NCBI GenBank assembly: GCA_029219465.1
Contig: JAQXTL010000005.1
Location: 1 to 64,000, forward strand
Direction of reading: 5' to 3'
DNA length: 64,000 nucleotides
Source of the DNA: Methanobacteriaceae archaeon
GTDB lineage: Archaea; Methanobacteriota; Methanobacteria; Methanobacteriales; Methanobacteriaceae
Shown: piece by piece, positions 19,157-30,167 of the stretch
Position numbering within the stretch: position 1 is the stretch's first letter
Layout: the number at the start of each line of letters is the position of its first letter
Translations under genes and position numbers: made by a program
The notes under the pieces: model-generated
The model's input: only the letters and a program-made list of their open reading frames with translations
Databases searched by the model: none
Told to the model about the DNA's origin: nothing

Positions 19157-20383
19157 ATGAAAGCTAATGCTCAAAAAATAGCTGATGGAGTATACTGGAT
19201 TGGTGTACTTGACTGGGATTTAAGATCCTATCACGGTTACACCTTAGACGGAACTACATACAATGCATACATTGTATTTGGAGAAGACGAGGTAGCAATT
19301 ATTGATAATGCTTACCCAGGAAAAACTAAAGAAATGATGGCACGTATTGACAATGCTTTCGCACAAGAAGGAAGAGATGTAAAAGTTGACTACATCATCC
19401 AAAACCACGTTGAAAAAGACCACTCTGGTGTTTTAGTAGACTTACACAAAAGATTCCCAGAAGCACCTATTTACTGTACCGAAATTGCAGTTAAAGGTCT
19501 CTTAAAACATTACCCAGCACTCGAAGGTGCAGAATTCATTACCGTAGGTACTGGAGACTCCTTAGATGTTGGTGGAAGAACCTTAGCATTCTTAGATGCA
19601 TTCTTATTACACTGGCCTGACAGTATGTTTACCTTACTTGCAGACGAAACCGGTATTTTATTCCCTAACGATGCATTTGGTCAACACTTATGTTACACCC
19701 AAAGATTCTCTGATGAAATCCCAGAATACGTTTTAATGGACGCAGCACAAAAATTCTACGCAAACTTAATTACCCCACTTTCAAAATTAGTACTCAAAAA
19801 ATTAAATGAAGTTGTTGAATTAGGTTTACTCGATTCCATTAAAATGATCGCACCATCCCACGGTCAAATCTGGACTGACCCAATGCAAATTATCGGAGCT
19901 TACCAAAACTGGGCTACTGGTGTATGTGAAGATAAAATTACTATCATTTACGACACTATGCACTACTCTACCCAACAAATGGCTCACGAAATTGCAGAAG
20001 GTGCCATCTCCGAAGGTTATGATGTAGAAATCTTCTTCTTACACGAAGATGAAAGATCTGAAATCGTAAAAAGTATCTTAACCAGTAAAGGAGTAGCTAT
20101 TGGTGATCCTACCATTAACGATGTACCATTCCCAAGTATTGGGGACATCATGTACTACTTAAAAGGTCTCTTATTCAACAGAACCGGAATTGAAAGAAAA
20201 GCTGTTACTTTCGGTTCCATGGGTGGAAGAGGTGGATCTCCTCAAAAACTCGCTGAAGAATTAGGTAACTGCGGATTTGATGTTGTAGATACCCAAGAAA
20301 TCTACTTTGTACCAACCGCTGAAGAAGATAACGCAAGCTTTGAGTTAGGTGTAAAATTAGCTAAAGCATGTAAAGAATTATAA
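19157..20383 (+). CDS. fprA: F420H2 oxidase (diiron flavoprotein FprA/FpaA)
   Basis: Reduces O2 to water with F420H2, protecting a strict anaerobe. The N-terminal metallo-beta-lactamase domain has the diiron ligands His84, Glu86, Asp88, His89 (HVEKDH), His152, Asp172 and His235. A flavodoxin domain binding FMN begins near residue 262 ([12 protein letters not shown]). The 408-residue length is typical. AGGAG precedes the ATG. The coding sequence uses many C-ending codons (TAC, AAC, ATC), unlike msvR, which suggests high expression. It forms an operon with the rubrerythrin gene 23 bases downstream. Confidence 0.95.
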   Translation: MKANAQKIADGVYWIGVLDWDLRSYHGYTLDGTTYNAYIVFGEDEVAIIDNAYPGKTKEMMARIDNAFAQEGRDVKVDYIIQNHVEKDHSGVLVDLHKRFPEAPIYCTEIAVKGLLKHYPALEGAEFITVGTGDSLDVGGRTLAFLDAFLLHWPDSMFTLLADETGILFPNDAFGQHLCYTQRFSDEIPEYVLMDAAQKFYANLITPLSKLVLKKLNEVVELGLLDSIKMIAPSHGQIWTDPMQIIGAYQNWATGVCEDKITIIYDTMHYSTQQMAHEIAEGAISEGYDVEIFFLHEDERSEIVKSILTSKGVAIGDPTINDVPFPSIGDIMYYLKGLLFNRTGIERKAVTFGSMGGRGGSPQKLAEELGNCGFDVVDTQEIYFVPTAEEDNASFELGVKLAKACKEL

Positions 20384-20406
20384 ATTAATTAATTAAAGGT
20401 GATAAT

Positions 20407-20820
20407 ATGGTTAAATATGAACATGAAATTGGACTTACAAAAGGAAGCGTAGTTGAAAAAGAAGTTGCTGGAAACTTTGAAGGAGAAACCAACGAAGTAG
20501 GTATCTACTTAGCAATGTCCAGACAAGCATCCAGAGCAGGCTACGGAGAATTAGCTGAAGTATTCAAAAGATTAGCATGGGAAGAAGCTGAACACGCTGC
20601 AAGATTCTGTGAAATGAACGGAATCATTAAAGATGACCTCAAAGCAAACATCGAATGGATGTTAGGCGGAGAAAAAATGGCTAACGCAGAAAAAAGAGCA
20701 GCTTCCGAAAAAGCTCAAGAAGCAGGTCTCGAAACTGCAGCTGACTTCTTTAGAGAAAGTTCTAAAGACGAAGGTCGTCACTACAAAATCTTAGAAGGAA
20801 TCTTAGCTAGATACTTCTAG
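20407..20820 (+). CDS. rubrerythrin-like diiron protein without rubredoxin domain
   Basis: Ferritin-like four-helix diiron protein, probably a peroxide reductase. Its 137 residues contain the helix motifs with Glu60-x-x-His63 (EEAEH) and Glu122-x-x-His125 (DEGRH) and upstream Glu27/Glu30. The C-terminal rubredoxin domain of classical rubrerythrin is absent, so electrons must come from a separate carrier not encoded here. It has the same C-ending codon preference as fprA, an AGGTGAT site, and ends at a clear terminator. The locus resembles the fpaA-rlp-rub operon of Methanothermobacter but without the rubredoxin-like gene between. Confidence 0.9.
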   Translation: MVKYEHEIGLTKGSVVEKEVAGNFEGETNEVGIYLAMSRQASRAGYGELAEVFKRLAWEEAEHAARFCEMNGIIKDDLKANIEWMLGGEKMANAEKRAASEKAQEAGLETAADFFRESSKDEGRHYKILEGILARYF

Positions 20821-20829
20821 ATTTAAAAT

Positions 20830-20866
20830 GAAAGAATTTTTTAATTCTTTCCCATTTTATTTTTTA
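20830..20866 (+). terminator. terminator of fprA-rubrerythrin operon
   Basis: Nine-pair stem GAAAGAATT/AATTCTTTC (20830-20851) with a TTTT loop, followed by a T-rich tail. It lies nine bases after the rubrerythrin stop codon. Confidence 0.55.
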
Positions 20867-20870
20867 AATA

Positions 20871-20906
20871 AAAAAAGTGGAGTTAAATTAAGAGTTAACC
20901 TCTTAA
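20871..20906 (-). terminator. stem-loop serving the site-2 protease operon
   Basis: TTAAGAG/CTCTTAA with a five-base loop (20888-20906). On the minus strand it is followed within about ten bases by a T-run (20871-20878). It lies downstream of the minus-strand protease gene. Confidence 0.4.
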
Positions 20907-20932
20907 ATTACTCTAATCATTAAATACTAATT

Positions 20933-22063
20933 TTATAAAAAACCAGCCATTATTAAAAATACAATTATCATTGCCATAACACCAGACAATGCATTAACAA
21001 ACTGTTTTACCATCTGTTCATGGAATTTATAGGACAATAACACTTCAAGCATGTGTCCACCGTCTAATGGTTTAAGTGGAAGTAGGTTAAATAAACCAAT
21101 TCCCATGTTTAATATGAATACCCAATTAAATAATTCAATAAGGTTGAATAAAATCCATGGAAGTTGTCCTAAGTCATTGTTTTTTAACATGAAATGTTTA
21201 GCTGCTTGAATTCCGAAAAATCCTACAGAATCGTTAGTCGGATTTTTAGACAGTACTACAGAATAGCTTCCCTGATCTGTTTGAACCGTTACATTATCAC
21301 CAGGTTTAAAAGATTTAACAATGTTCAAATATGTCTGAGAATCATTGACTTTATGATTGTCTATTGATTCTAAAATCATTCCCTCTTTTAATATTCCTTC
21401 TGACGGTGAATCTGAAACAATTCTGTCAATTACTATTCCATCTTCAGCAAAGAAATGTGGAATTCCTGCTGAGACTAGGGAAAATAAAACTAATGCAATT
21501 AATGCAAGAGAAATATTAGCAACTGAACCTGCAGCATAAACTCTTAATCTTGATGATTTTTTAGATTTACGCAAGCTTTCTTCATCAGGTTCTACAAATG
21601 CTCCTGGAAGAATAAAGAACAATAAAAGTCCTATTGATTTAATTGGTATTTTTTCACGAACAGAAAGGATTCCATGTGAAAATTCATGAACAAGAATAAC
21701 AGATGCAAGTCCAAGTAAACCATAAACCAGAGGAACATAAATCGGAGAACCCGGAACATCTACACCAGGAATTAAAATTAAAACTGTCGGTGTTTCAAAA
21801 GCATTTGGAATAGATGATAATAGCGTATAAGTGATAAAAATCATAGCTCCAAAGGCTACAACGATACCAACATTCATGAACCATTTCCAAAATGTTGGTG
21901 AAAAATTAGAAATTTTGGATATTAATCCTCTAAGTCTTTGAGTTTTCCACATTATAACTGGAAAATTCAACTCGACTCCATGATTTGATAATTTTTCATG
22001 AAATACTGCGACCAATATCCAAATAAGTGCAAAGGCTATAAAATAATAATAAATACCATTCAT
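20933..22063 (-). CDS. site-2 protease-like membrane metalloprotease (M50) with PDZ domain
   Basis: Intramembrane zinc protease of family M50 that cuts membrane-embedded substrates. The zinc motif HEFSH is at residues 126-130 (counting from the chosen start), and the third ligand is in PLKPLDGGH, 205 residues later. A PDZ domain lies between (about 205-275) and at least five hydrophobic segments are visible. An ATG at 22099 is also in frame, overlapping moeA, but the ATG at 22063 has an AAGGTG site five bases ahead and avoids the overlap, giving 376 residues. The substrate is unknown. Follows moeA in the same transcript. Confidence 0.87.
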   Translation of the reverse strand: MNGIYYYFIAFALIWILVAVFHEKLSNHGVELNFPVIMWKTQRLRGLISKISNFSPTFWKWFMNVGIVVAFGAMIFITYTLLSSIPNAFETPTVLILIPGVDVPGSPIYVPLVYGLLGLASVILVHEFSHGILSVREKIPIKSIGLLLFFILPGAFVEPDEESLRKSKKSSRLRVYAAGSVANISLALIALVLFSLVSAGIPHFFAEDGIVIDRIVSDSPSEGILKEGMILESIDNHKVNDSQTYLNIVKSFKPGDNVTVQTDQGSYSVVLSKNPTNDSVGFFGIQAAKHFMLKNNDLGQLPWILFNLIELFNWVFILNMGIGLFNLLPLKPLDGGHMLEVLLSYKFHEQMVKQFVNALSGVMAMIIVFLIMAGFL

Positions 22064-22079
22064 TAAATACACCTTTGAA

Positions 22080-23297
22080 CTACCAAAGTAATGAATCAAA
22101 GAAGACTACATCAACTATATCGTCCTTTTGACATCCTTCATCATTTTCGTCTATAATGATATAGCTGTTCGCATCAACCATTGACCTAATAATACCAGAA
22201 CCTCTGTTCAAGATATGCTTTGCATTTTCATCATCAGCAAATGCACGTATGAAATCAGTTCTTCCAAGTTGAGAAGGTATCTTAAGTTCAGAAACTCTTT
22301 TTTGAAGATGGAAATCAAAAGATCTTCCTTGCATTTCAAATAAATATTTTCTTGCAACCATGTCAAACTGACTCATGGAAGCAACAGGTTGACCTGAAAG
22401 AGTAAATACCATTTTATCATTAACAACACCTGCACCAACAGGTTTTCCAGGCCTTACAGCAACACCATGGAATAAAATCTCTCCCAAATCATCAACAACA
22501 TCTAAAACAACATCCCCTTTACTGATTGCTGTTCCACCAGTTGTTATTATAACATCATAATCATTAGAAGCTTCAAGAATAGCTTCTTTTACCTCATCAA
22601 ATGTATCTCCTGCATGAGTAATATCACAGATAGCTCCAGAGTCTTCAACCATTGCACTAACAGTGTACTGATTTGAATTGATAATTTTAGCTTTATCAAT
22701 TTCCTCTTTTGTAGGTTCTACCAACTCATTACCTGTGATTATGACTTTAACTCTCGGTTTTTTAAATACTTTAACCTTATCATAACCTGCAGAAGCAATT
22801 AATCCCAATTCCTGATATCTTATGAAAGTATGTTTATCCAATACCTTTTGACCTTTTTTAATATCTTCAGATTTTGGACTTATATTTTCACCAGGAGTAA
22901 CTTGAGAATAGATAGTTAATTTATCATCGTCAACAGTAGTATATTCCTTCATTAAAACAGCATTAGCCCCATCAGGAATAGGCGCTCCAGTAGCTATTAC
23001 AATAGCTTCATTTTCACCAACTGTTTTAGAAGAAAAATCTCCTGCACCAATTGCATCAATAACTTTAAATTCTTTTGGAGCAGATTGTGATGCTCCAAAG
23101 GTATTCTCAGCAATTAAAGCAAAACCGTCCATTGCAGATTTATCAAATGGAGGTGAGTGATGAAATGCCATAATATCCTCAGCCAAAACTCTGTTATGAG
23201 CTTCAGACAATGGAATTTCTTCAACTTTTGTTATTTTTTGATGATCATTAACTAATTTGATTGCATTAGACAATGAATCTAATTTAGATAAAAACAT
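22080..23297 (-). CDS. moeA: molybdopterin molybdotransferase MoeA
   Basis: Inserts molybdate (or tungstate) into adenylylated molybdopterin. The 405-residue length is typical. Seen are the N-terminal PPFDKSAMDGFAL segment, the MoCF domain motif TTGGTAISKGD, and GVAVRPGKPVGAG, all characteristic. The C-terminal beta-barrel follows. GGGGAG precedes the ATG. It lies between purL and the protease gene. It works with moaC at 7.9-8.4 kb to supply formylmethanofuran dehydrogenase. Confidence 0.95.
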   Translation of the reverse strand: MFLSKLDSLSNAIKLVNDHQKITKVEEIPLSEAHNRVLAEDIMAFHHSPPFDKSAMDGFALIAENTFGASQSAPKEFKVIDAIGAGDFSSKTVGENEAIVIATGAPIPDGANAVLMKEYTTVDDDKLTIYSQVTPGENISPKSEDIKKGQKVLDKHTFIRYQELGLIASAGYDKVKVFKKPRVKVIITGNELVEPTKEEIDKAKIINSNQYTVSAMVEDSGAICDITHAGDTFDEVKEAILEASNDYDVIITTGGTAISKGDVVLDVVDDLGEILFHGVAVRPGKPVGAGVVNDKMVFTLSGQPVASMSQFDMVARKYLFEMQGRSFDFHLQKRVSELKIPSQLGRTDFIRAFADDENAKHILNRGSGIIRSMVDANSYIIIDENDEGCQKDDIVDVVFFDSLLW

Positions 23298-23319
23298 TAT
23301 AACTCCCCCATTAAGTTAT

Positions 23320-25458
23320 TTAAGCCATGTACTGTTCGATAACCCCATGATATGCATCATCTAAATCTTCAAATTTGAACTCGTGGTCATTAATGACTAA
23401 ATCAGTACCTTTTACTTCACCAATGACTTTTGCTTCAACATCAATTTGTGATAAGATTTCATCAACAGCATCTGCTTTTACTGTTAAGAGGTATCTAGCA
23501 TGACTTTCTGAATATAACAATTGTATTTTATCTAATTCATCATCAACTAATGTAACGTCACATCCAAGACATGATTTAATTACCATTTCAGATAAAGCTA
23601 CTGCAAGTCCACCAGCAGATACGTCGTGTACCGCAGTGATATTTTTATCTTTATCGTTGCTGATTAAATCTAAGACTGTTTTACCGTTAGCAAATTCTTC
23701 TTCGATTCTGACTTTAGGAGCGACACCTTTTTCGAGGTTGTGAATAGCTCTGTGATATTCTGAACCTTGTAATTCATCATAGGTTTTACCGATTAAGATG
23801 ATTTTGTCCCCTTCGTTTTTAAAGTCCAAGGTTCTGATATTTTCAATGTCTTCTACACCAATTACTCCTACAGCAGGAGTTGGGTTGATTTTTACTCCTT
23901 CAGTTTCATTATAGAAACTTACGTTTCCACTAATGACAGGTGCATCGAATTTTTCAGCTACTAAACTCATTCCTTCAATAGCTGTTTTGAATTGCCATAA
24001 TATTTCAGGAGTTTCAGGATTTCCGAAGTTTAAACAGTCTACAACTGCATATGGAGTTGCACCCATTGAAATTACATTTCTGATAGCTTCTGCTACACAA
24101 CCAGCAGCTCCGTCAAATGGAGATAATTTGGTATGGATTGTGTTTGAATCAGTTGTAAGTGCAATAGCTGTGTTTTCATCGATTCTTAAAACAGCTGCAT
24201 CATCACCAGGTTTTACAACAGTTCTAACTTGAACTTCATGGTCATATTGTTTGTAAACCCATTCTTTTGAAGCTATGTTAGGACTGGATAATAATTGTGT
24301 GAAAGATTTGAAAAGAGGTGGATCTTTAACATCAATTTCCTCAGTGTCTGCAGGGATTTCTGCAATAGGTCTGTCAATTGAAGGTGGGTCTGCTAAAAGG
24401 ATTGTTGGTAAGTTAGCAATTTCATCCCCATCATCAGAAATAACCATGTTGTTTCCTTCAATAACTTCACCAATAACAGCAGAAGAGATTTCGTGTTTGT
24501 CACAAATCTGTTTAGCAAGTTCTACATCATCAGGGTTGATAACAAATACCATTCTTTCTTGTGATTCGGAAAGCATGATTTCGTATGGAGTCATACCGGT
24601 TTCTCTTAATGGAATTGCACGTAAATCTACTAATGCACCATTGCTTGAGGAGTCTACAAGTTCAGAAATACAACAGGTAAGTCCTCCACCACCTAAATCT
24701 TTTACACCGCTAACATTGATTTTTTCTAAGATTTCCAAGGAAGCTTCCAATACTCTTTTTTTGGTAAATGGATCAGCTACTTGTACAGCTGGTCTGTCTT
24801 CGGTTTCAGAATCAGAAGTTAATTCTTCAGATGCGAATGTTACCCCATGAATTCCGTCACGACCGGTTGTTCCACCCATTAAAAGGAATACATCACCAAT
24901 ATTTGGTGCTTGAGCACGAACAATTTTATCTTTTTCAACAAGTCCTACACACATTACATTTACAAGAGGATTTGTTCTGAAAGACTCGTCAAATTCGATT
25001 TCACCAGCAACAGTTGGAATTCCTACACGGTTTCCATAATCAGAAATTCCTTTAACAACATGTTCAAATAAGTATCTTGATTTTTCATCTTCCAAAGGTC
25101 CGAATCTAAGGGAATCTAAAAGTGCGATTGGCATTGCACCCATAGAGATAATATCTCTTAAAATACCTCCAATACCAGTACCTGCTCCTCCGTAAGGTTC
25201 AATAGCAGATGGGTGGTTGTGAGATTCCATTCCCACAGCCAATGCATATTTATCAGTGATTGATACAAGTCCTGCATCGTCACCTGGACCTAAAATAATG
25301 TTTTTTCCTTCAGTTGGGAAAGCTCTTAAGAATGGTCTGCTACTTTTGTATGAACAATGTTCTGAAAACATTACATCAAGCATTCCTTCTTCTAATTCAT
25401 TCATTTCCCTACCGAGGATTCCTTCAATATATTCAATTTCAGAATCAGCTAAAGTCAT
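23320..25458 (-). CDS. purL: phosphoribosylformylglycinamidine synthase subunit PurL
   Basis: ATP-dependent synthase subunit of purine synthesis that makes FGAM from FGAR with ammonia from PurQ. It is the small form (712 residues), which works with separate PurS and PurQ. The N-terminal [14 protein letters not shown] and the GPGDDAG and [12 protein letters not shown] motifs are present. A GTG at 25467 is in frame, but the ATG at 25458 has an AAGGTG site correctly spaced and overlapping the ileS stop codon. It is therefore coupled to ileS upstream. Confidence 0.96.
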   Translation of the reverse strand: MTLADSEIEYIEGILGREMNELEEGMLDVMFSEHCSYKSSRPFLRAFPTEGKNIILGPGDDAGLVSITDKYALAVGMESHNHPSAIEPYGGAGTGIGGILRDIISMGAMPIALLDSLRFGPLEDEKSRYLFEHVVKGISDYGNRVGIPTVAGEIEFDESFRTNPLVNVMCVGLVEKDKIVRAQAPNIGDVFLLMGGTTGRDGIHGVTFASEELTSDSETEDRPAVQVADPFTKKRVLEASLEILEKINVSGVKDLGGGGLTCCISELVDSSSNGALVDLRAIPLRETGMTPYEIMLSESQERMVFVINPDDVELAKQICDKHEISSAVIGEVIEGNNMVISDDGDEIANLPTILLADPPSIDRPIAEIPADTEEIDVKDPPLFKSFTQLLSSPNIASKEWVYKQYDHEVQVRTVVKPGDDAAVLRIDENTAIALTTDSNTIHTKLSPFDGAAGCVAEAIRNVISMGATPYAVVDCLNFGNPETPEILWQFKTAIEGMSLVAEKFDAPVISGNVSFYNETEGVKINPTPAVGVIGVEDIENIRTLDFKNEGDKIILIGKTYDELQGSEYHRAIHNLEKGVAPKVRIEEEFANGKTVLDLISNDKDKNITAVHDVSAGGLAVALSEMVIKSCLGCDVTLVDDELDKIQLLYSESHARYLLTVKADAVDEILSQIDVEAKVIGEVKGTDLVINDHEFKFEDLDDAYHGVIEQYMA

Positions 25459-25468
25459 GTTAAACACC

Positions 25469-28400
25469 TTAATTTTTTATTGAAATAATTACTGTTTCTC
25501 CTTCGATATCCCATTCTTTAGAATAATCTTCAGAATCTTTACTGCATTCTTCACTAGTGCAGATGATTAAACTTTTAGCTCTAACTTCATGAGAAATAAC
25601 ATCGGATTGTGGTACGATTAAATCTTTAAACTCTGAGGAAGTTTCAACACTAACGTTGATGTTTGCTTCAACATCTAAGTCTAAATCTTTTCTCATATCC
25701 TGAATTCTTCTGATTAATTCACGAGCCATAGCTTCTTGTTTAATTTCTAAGGTGATGTTAGTATTTACAAATACGTTTCCACCTTCAAATTCAGATGAAA
25801 CAAAGTCATCAGGAAGTTCTGAGTCAAATAAAATATCATCTTTGGATAATTCATGACCTTCAACAACAATGCTTCCGTTAGCTTCAAGATCAGCTTTAAT
25901 TTGGTTACCGTCACCTTCTTTTAATGCTTTCATTACTTTACCCATGTCTCCTTTGAGTCTTGGACCTAAAGTTTTAAGGTTAGGTTTAGCATTGAATGAT
26001 AACTTTTCAAATTCACTAGCGCAGATTACGTCTTTTGTATTTGATTGATCTTTAATGATGTCAGTTAACTCTTCAATAGCTTTTAAGACATCTTCATCCT
26101 GTGATACAACAGTGATGTCTGATACAGGCCATCTGAGTTTGAATTGTGCAATATCACGTGCTCTAATAGATGCATCGATTACATCACGAACAACATCCAT
26201 TTTAGCTTCAAGTTCAGTGTCAATTGCGTCTTCATCATAGCCCCAATCGTTCATGTGAATACTTTCAAATGCATCTGAATCTACACCTTTTACAAGGTTT
26301 TCGTAGATTTCTTCACAGATGTGAGGAGCTATTGGACATAATACTGAGATTAATTTGACAAGTGCAGTGTATAAACTGTAGTAAGCTGCTAATTTGTCAG
26401 GATTGTCACTTTCAACCCAAGTTCTTCCACGGATAAGTCTTACATACCAACGGCTTAAATCTTCTAAGATGAAGTTATTGATTTTTCTGGTTGCTTTATG
26501 GAAGAATAATTTATCTAAGTCTTCAGCAACTTCTTTAACTAAAGTATTTGCTCTGGAGATAATCCATTTATCTTCAGATCTTAATTCCATATCATCTGCA
26601 GTTAAATCCATTGGGTTGAAGTTATCCAAGGACATGTAAGTGGTTGAGAATACATAAACGTTCCATAGGATATTGAACATTTTGTTGATGTTTAAAAGTT
26701 CATCCCAAACAAATTTTAAGTCATCCCATGGTTTTGAAGCCCATAACAAGTAGAATCTTAAAACATCAGCACCGTATTTTTCAATTACTTCTTCAGGAGC
26801 TACAACGTTACCTAATGATTTGGACATTTTGTTTCCGTTTTCATCCAATACAAATCCGTGCATCAATACTTTTTGGTACGGACTTTTACCCATTGAGATT
26901 ACACCAGTTCCTAATTGTGAGTAGAACCAACCTCTGGTTTGGTCGTGTCCTTCAGTAATAAAGTCATATGGGAACCAGTCTTCGAATTTTTCTTTTTCTT
27001 CAGGATAATAAAGTGAAGCCCAACCAGCAACTCCTGAGTCAATCCATACGTCCAATACATCAGGAATTCTGTTAATAGCTTTTCCACATTTGTCACATTT
27101 TACTTCAACTTCATCAACATAAGGTCTGTGGATAAGTTCAGCATCAGAAACATTGATTTCGTTTAAGGATTCTTCTTTTAATTCACTAAGAGAACCGATT
27201 ACTTTTAATTCACCACAGTCAGGACATTCCCAGATAGGAATTGGAATACCCCAGTATCTTTGTCTTGAAATAGTCCAGTCACGAGCGTTGTCAACCCAGT
27301 CATGGAACCTTCCTTCTCCAGCCCATTTAGGTACCCATTCTACACGAGCAATTTCATCTAACATTTTTTGTTTGATGTCAGTTACTTTTAAGAACCATTG
27401 TTTGGTTGCACGGTAGATAATAGGAGTTTTACATCTCCAACATACACCATATCTGTGTTCTAAAGTTTCTGCTCTGTACATTAATCCTTTGTCTTCTAAG
27501 TCTTGGATAATTTGAGCGTTTTCTTCTTTAGTGAATTTGGTATTGTATTTACCAGCTTCTTCGGTAAAGCATCCGTCTTCTCCAACAGGACAGAAAATAG
27601 GAATTCCATTAGCTTGACCTACTTCAAAATCGTCTGGACCGTGACCTGGTGCAGTATGTACTAAACCGGTACCTTCACCAAGTTCTACGTGGTCTCCGGA
27701 TAAAATTGTGTGTACTGCATCGATTTGTTCAAATTCATCGTGAATAGGAACTTCATCAGATAAAATGTAGTCATAACTCATTCCAATTAAGTCTTCACCT
27801 TTAACTGTTTTGATAACTTCATACATGACTTCTTTTTCTTCGATGATTTGGTCTTCTTCATCTTCAGATTCTGCAGGGATTTTGGTCCTATGGATTTTAA
27901 CTTGTTTACCTAAAACATCTTCCATTAAGTTTTCAGCTAAAATGTAGGTTTCACCATCTTTTGAAACATAAACATAGTCAAATTCAGGATTTGCACAAAT
28001 AGCCATGTTTGCAGGTAATGTCCATGGAGTTGTTGTCCAAACTAAGAAATATGTATTTTCTTCTCCTCTTACAGGGAATTTAATAAAGATTGAAGGGTCA
28101 ACTTTTTCTTCGTATTCAATCTCAGCAGCTGCAAGTGCAGTACCACAGTGAGGACACCAGCTGATTACTCTTTGGTCGTTTACGAGTAAATTTTGCTCAT
28201 TTGCTCTTTTAAGTGTCCACCATGAAGATTCCATGTATTTAGGATCTAAGGTCATATATGGGTCATCCCAGTCCATCCAAACTCCTAATTGATCGAATTC
28301 TTGTTCCATAGCAACTTTGTTTTCCATTGCAAACTCTCTACATTTGTCTACAAAGGTTGCTATTCCAATTTCTTCTTCAATTTCTTGTTTGCTTTGAATA

Positions 28401-28705
28401 CCCATTAAATGCTCTACTTTATTTTCAATAGGAAGACCATGCATATCCCATCCTGCTTGACGTCTTAAACTAAATCCGTTCATTGACTTGAATCTAAGAT
28501 AGGAATCTTTAATAACCTTGTTCCAAGCAGTACCTAAGTGGATTTTACCACTACAATATGGTGGTCCGTCTAAAAATGAGTATCTTGGACCTTTTTCTCT
28601 AAGCTCATTGACTTTCTTGAAAGTATCTTGTTCTTTCCAGAATTTTTGTACTTTCTTTTCTATTTTATCATGATCGTATGATTTATCTGCCTCTTGTATT
28701 GGCAT
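25469..28705 (-). CDS. ileS: isoleucyl-tRNA synthetase
   Basis: Class I synthetase charging tRNA-Ile, 1078 residues, the long archaeal/eukaryotic type. The HIGH-like motif is HLGT (56-59, in [10 protein letters not shown]) and the KMSKS loop is intact (KMSKSLGN). The editing domain lies in the insertion between. The C-terminal anticodon-binding part is complete. An AGGAG site precedes the ATG. A TATA-like AT-rich stretch lies just upstream (about 28725-28740). First gene of a minus-strand run ileS > purL > moeA > protease. Confidence 0.97.
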   Translation of the reverse strand: MPIQEADKSYDHDKIEKKVQKFWKEQDTFKKVNELREKGPRYSFLDGPPYCSGKIHLGTAWNKVIKDSYLRFKSMNGFSLRRQAGWDMHGLPIENKVEHLMGIQSKQEIEEEIGIATFVDKCREFAMENKVAMEQEFDQLGVWMDWDDPYMTLDPKYMESSWWTLKRANEQNLLVNDQRVISWCPHCGTALAAAEIEYEEKVDPSIFIKFPVRGEENTYFLVWTTTPWTLPANMAICANPEFDYVYVSKDGETYILAENLMEDVLGKQVKIHRTKIPAESEDEEDQIIEEKEVMYEVIKTVKGEDLIGMSYDYILSDEVPIHDEFEQIDAVHTILSGDHVELGEGTGLVHTAPGHGPDDFEVGQANGIPIFCPVGEDGCFTEEAGKYNTKFTKEENAQIIQDLEDKGLMYRAETLEHRYGVCWRCKTPIIYRATKQWFLKVTDIKQKMLDEIARVEWVPKWAGEGRFHDWVDNARDWTISRQRYWGIPIPIWECPDCGELKVIGSLSELKEESLNEINVSDAELIHRPYVDEVEVKCDKCGKAINRIPDVLDVWIDSGVAGWASLYYPEEKEKFEDWFPYDFITEGHDQTRGWFYSQLGTGVISMGKSPYQKVLMHGFVLDENGNKMSKSLGNVVAPEEVIEKYGADVLRFYLLWASKPWDDLKFVWDELLNINKMFNILWNVYVFSTTYMSLDNFNPMDLTADDMELRSEDKWIISRANTLVKEVAEDLDKLFFHKATRKINNFILEDLSRWYVRLIRGRTWVESDNPDKLAAYYSLYTALVKLISVLCPIAPHICEEIYENLVKGVDSDAFESIHMNDWGYDEDAIDTELEAKMDVVRDVIDASIRARDIAQFKLRWPVSDITVVSQDEDVLKAIEELTDIIKDQSNTKDVICASEFEKLSFNAKPNLKTLGPRLKGDMGKVMKALKEGDGNQIKADLEANGSIVVEGHELSKDDILFDSELPDDFVSSEFEGGNVFVNTNITLEIKQEAMARELIRRIQDMRKDLDLDVEANINVSVETSSEFKDLIVPQSDVISHEVRAKSLIICTSEECSKDSEDYSKEWDIEGETVIISIKN

Positions 28706-29003
28706 TCTAACTCCTCAAAAATAATAATTTATAATATATATTTTTTTGTTTTAGTTAATAAATAAAGTTTATGGAACACCCCTAAAACGCCAAATTAGAC
28801 AGAAGATTACCTACAATTTAAATGAAAAAACAATTAATTATTTTAATAGATAACGGATTTGATTAAATTATTTTAACCATACTTTACATTAACAAAAAGC
28901 ATTAACATAAAAAAAGTAGATTAAAAATTAGTATGTATATGAAATAAGTATGATTTTGTAAATACTCAAAAAATTGATATAAAATAATAACATAATTAGA
29001 AAT
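28706..29003. other. AT-rich intergenic region, no gene seen
   Basis: About 300 bases between ileS and the next plus-strand genes. It holds the probable ileS TATA box on the minus strand near 28725-28740. A slightly GC-richer patch (28770-28815) shows no hairpin or box motif. I see no other feature. Confidence 0.5.
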
Positions 29004-29114
29004 ATGGGATTTTATAGAAAATACAACACTATTCTTAAAACCATTGATAATGTTGTAAAATTATACAAAATAACAAAAAAAGATTCTAAAAAAACAAAAG
29101 ATGATAAAAAATGA
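29004..29114 (+). CDS. possible 36-residue basic peptide upstream of DsbA-like gene
   Basis: An ATG at 29004 opens a 36-codon frame starting MGFYRKYNT and ending with a lysine-rich tail. Its TGA overlaps the ATG of the following DsbA-like gene (ATGA), as in coupled genes elsewhere in this window. There is no strong ribosome binding site and no recognisable family. It may be a real small protein, a leader peptide, or chance. Confidence is low. Confidence 0.33.
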   Translation: MGFYRKYNTILKTIDNVVKLYKITKKDSKKTKDDKK

Positions 29115-29773
29115 AGATTATTTATTTAAGCGATTTTAACTGTCCATACTCATATATTGGATTAAACAGAATAATGGAAGTTTGTAATGAACTTAGTCTT
29201 GATGTTAACTGGGAAATGAAATCATTTGAACTTGAACCTAAGCTAACAGAAGTTGCAGATGCCTGTGAGAGATATGCAATCAGAAACAATACTACCCCAG
29301 ACAATGCAAAAAGCGAAATTGAAGAAATTGAAGAAATTGCAAAAAGTGAAGGATTAAATATGAACTACATGGATTTGAAACTTGCAAACTCCAAGGATGC
29401 CCACAGACTAGTCAAATATTGTGAAAGAAGACATCCACAAACAACCCAGGAGATTATCTTAAAAATCTTCGAATCCAATTTTATTGATAATGAAAATATC
29501 TCAGATAAAAATATTCTTGTTAAAATAGCTACTTCATGCGGACTTGATGAAAAAGAAATAAGCCAGTTTTTAGAATCCGAAACACTTTCCATTGAAGTTG
29601 ACCTTGACATGGATGAAGCTCTCTCAAACGGAATAAACACAACTCCATACTATATCATAACCTATAAAGACGAAAGGTTAATGGTGCCTGGAGTTTTTGA
29701 TAAAGAATCCTTTAGAATCGCATTTGAAGACATAATTAGTGGAAATATAAAAAATAACCTTCTTCCATTATAA
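29111..29773 (+). CDS. DsbA/FrnE-like thioredoxin-fold oxidoreductase
   Basis: A 220-residue DsbA-fold protein of the FrnE/2-hydroxychromene isomerase-like group. The start MKIIYLSDFNCPYSY places the active site as CPYS, so the second cysteine of a CxxC is a serine. This favours a glutathione-transferase or isomerase-like or monothiol role over disulfide formation. The family's cis-proline is in TTPYY (residues 177-181). There is no signal peptide, so it is cytoplasmic. The ATG overlaps a possible upstream peptide. A DUF192 gene follows on the same strand. Confidence 0.8.
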   Translation: MKIIYLSDFNCPYSYIGLNRIMEVCNELSLDVNWEMKSFELEPKLTEVADACERYAIRNNTTPDNAKSEIEEIEEIAKSEGLNMNYMDLKLANSKDAHRLVKYCERRHPQTTQEIILKIFESNFIDNENISDKNILVKIATSCGLDEKEISQFLESETLSIEVDLDMDEALSNGINTTPYYIITYKDERLMVPGVFDKESFRIAFEDIISGNIKNNLLPL

Positions 29774-29825
29774 TTTCTTTTTTATCGTTAAAAGCTTAAA
29801 TAATTTAAAATCAAATTAATAGCTA

Positions 29826-30152
29826 ATGATTTTAAATAAAACCACTAATGAACAATATAATATAAAAATAACCTATGCAAATAGCTTTTACAAGAGATTT
29901 AAAGGATTGATGTTAAAAAAAGATTTTAGTGACGGACTACTTTTTACAAATCTTAAAGACTCAAGCATTCATACTCTTTTTATGAGATTTGAAATTGATG
30001 TATATTTTTTAGATGAAAATCTGCTTATTTTTGAAAAAACCACTTTAAAACCATGGAAATTCTATAAACCCAAAAAACAAGCCAAATATATTTTAGAAAC
30101 AAAAAAAGACCTATTGAAGCTGAGTATCAATAATAAATTAAAATTTAAATAA
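29826..30152 (+). CDS. DUF192 family protein
   Basis: A 108-residue protein of the DUF192 family, whose function is not established. The family core is seen: FKGLMLKKD near residues 24-32, a hydrophobic strand with HTLFMRFEIDV (near 50-60), and a C-terminal lysine-rich strand. Many family members have a signal peptide; this one does not, so it is probably cytoplasmic. The ribosome binding site is weak. It is convergent with the archaeoflavoprotein gene, with 15 bases between stops. Confidence 0.75.
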   Translation: MILNKTTNEQYNIKITYANSFYKRFKGLMLKKDFSDGLLFTNLKDSSIHTLFMRFEIDVYFLDENLLIFEKTTLKPWKFYKPKKQAKYILETKKDLLKLSINNKLKFK

Positions 30153-30167
30153 AAAAAAAGAAAAACC

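Noticed and set aside
28770-28815. GC-richer patch in the gap after ileS as a possible small RNA
   Set aside because: No stable hairpin, no C/D or H/ACA box motifs and no T-run were found.
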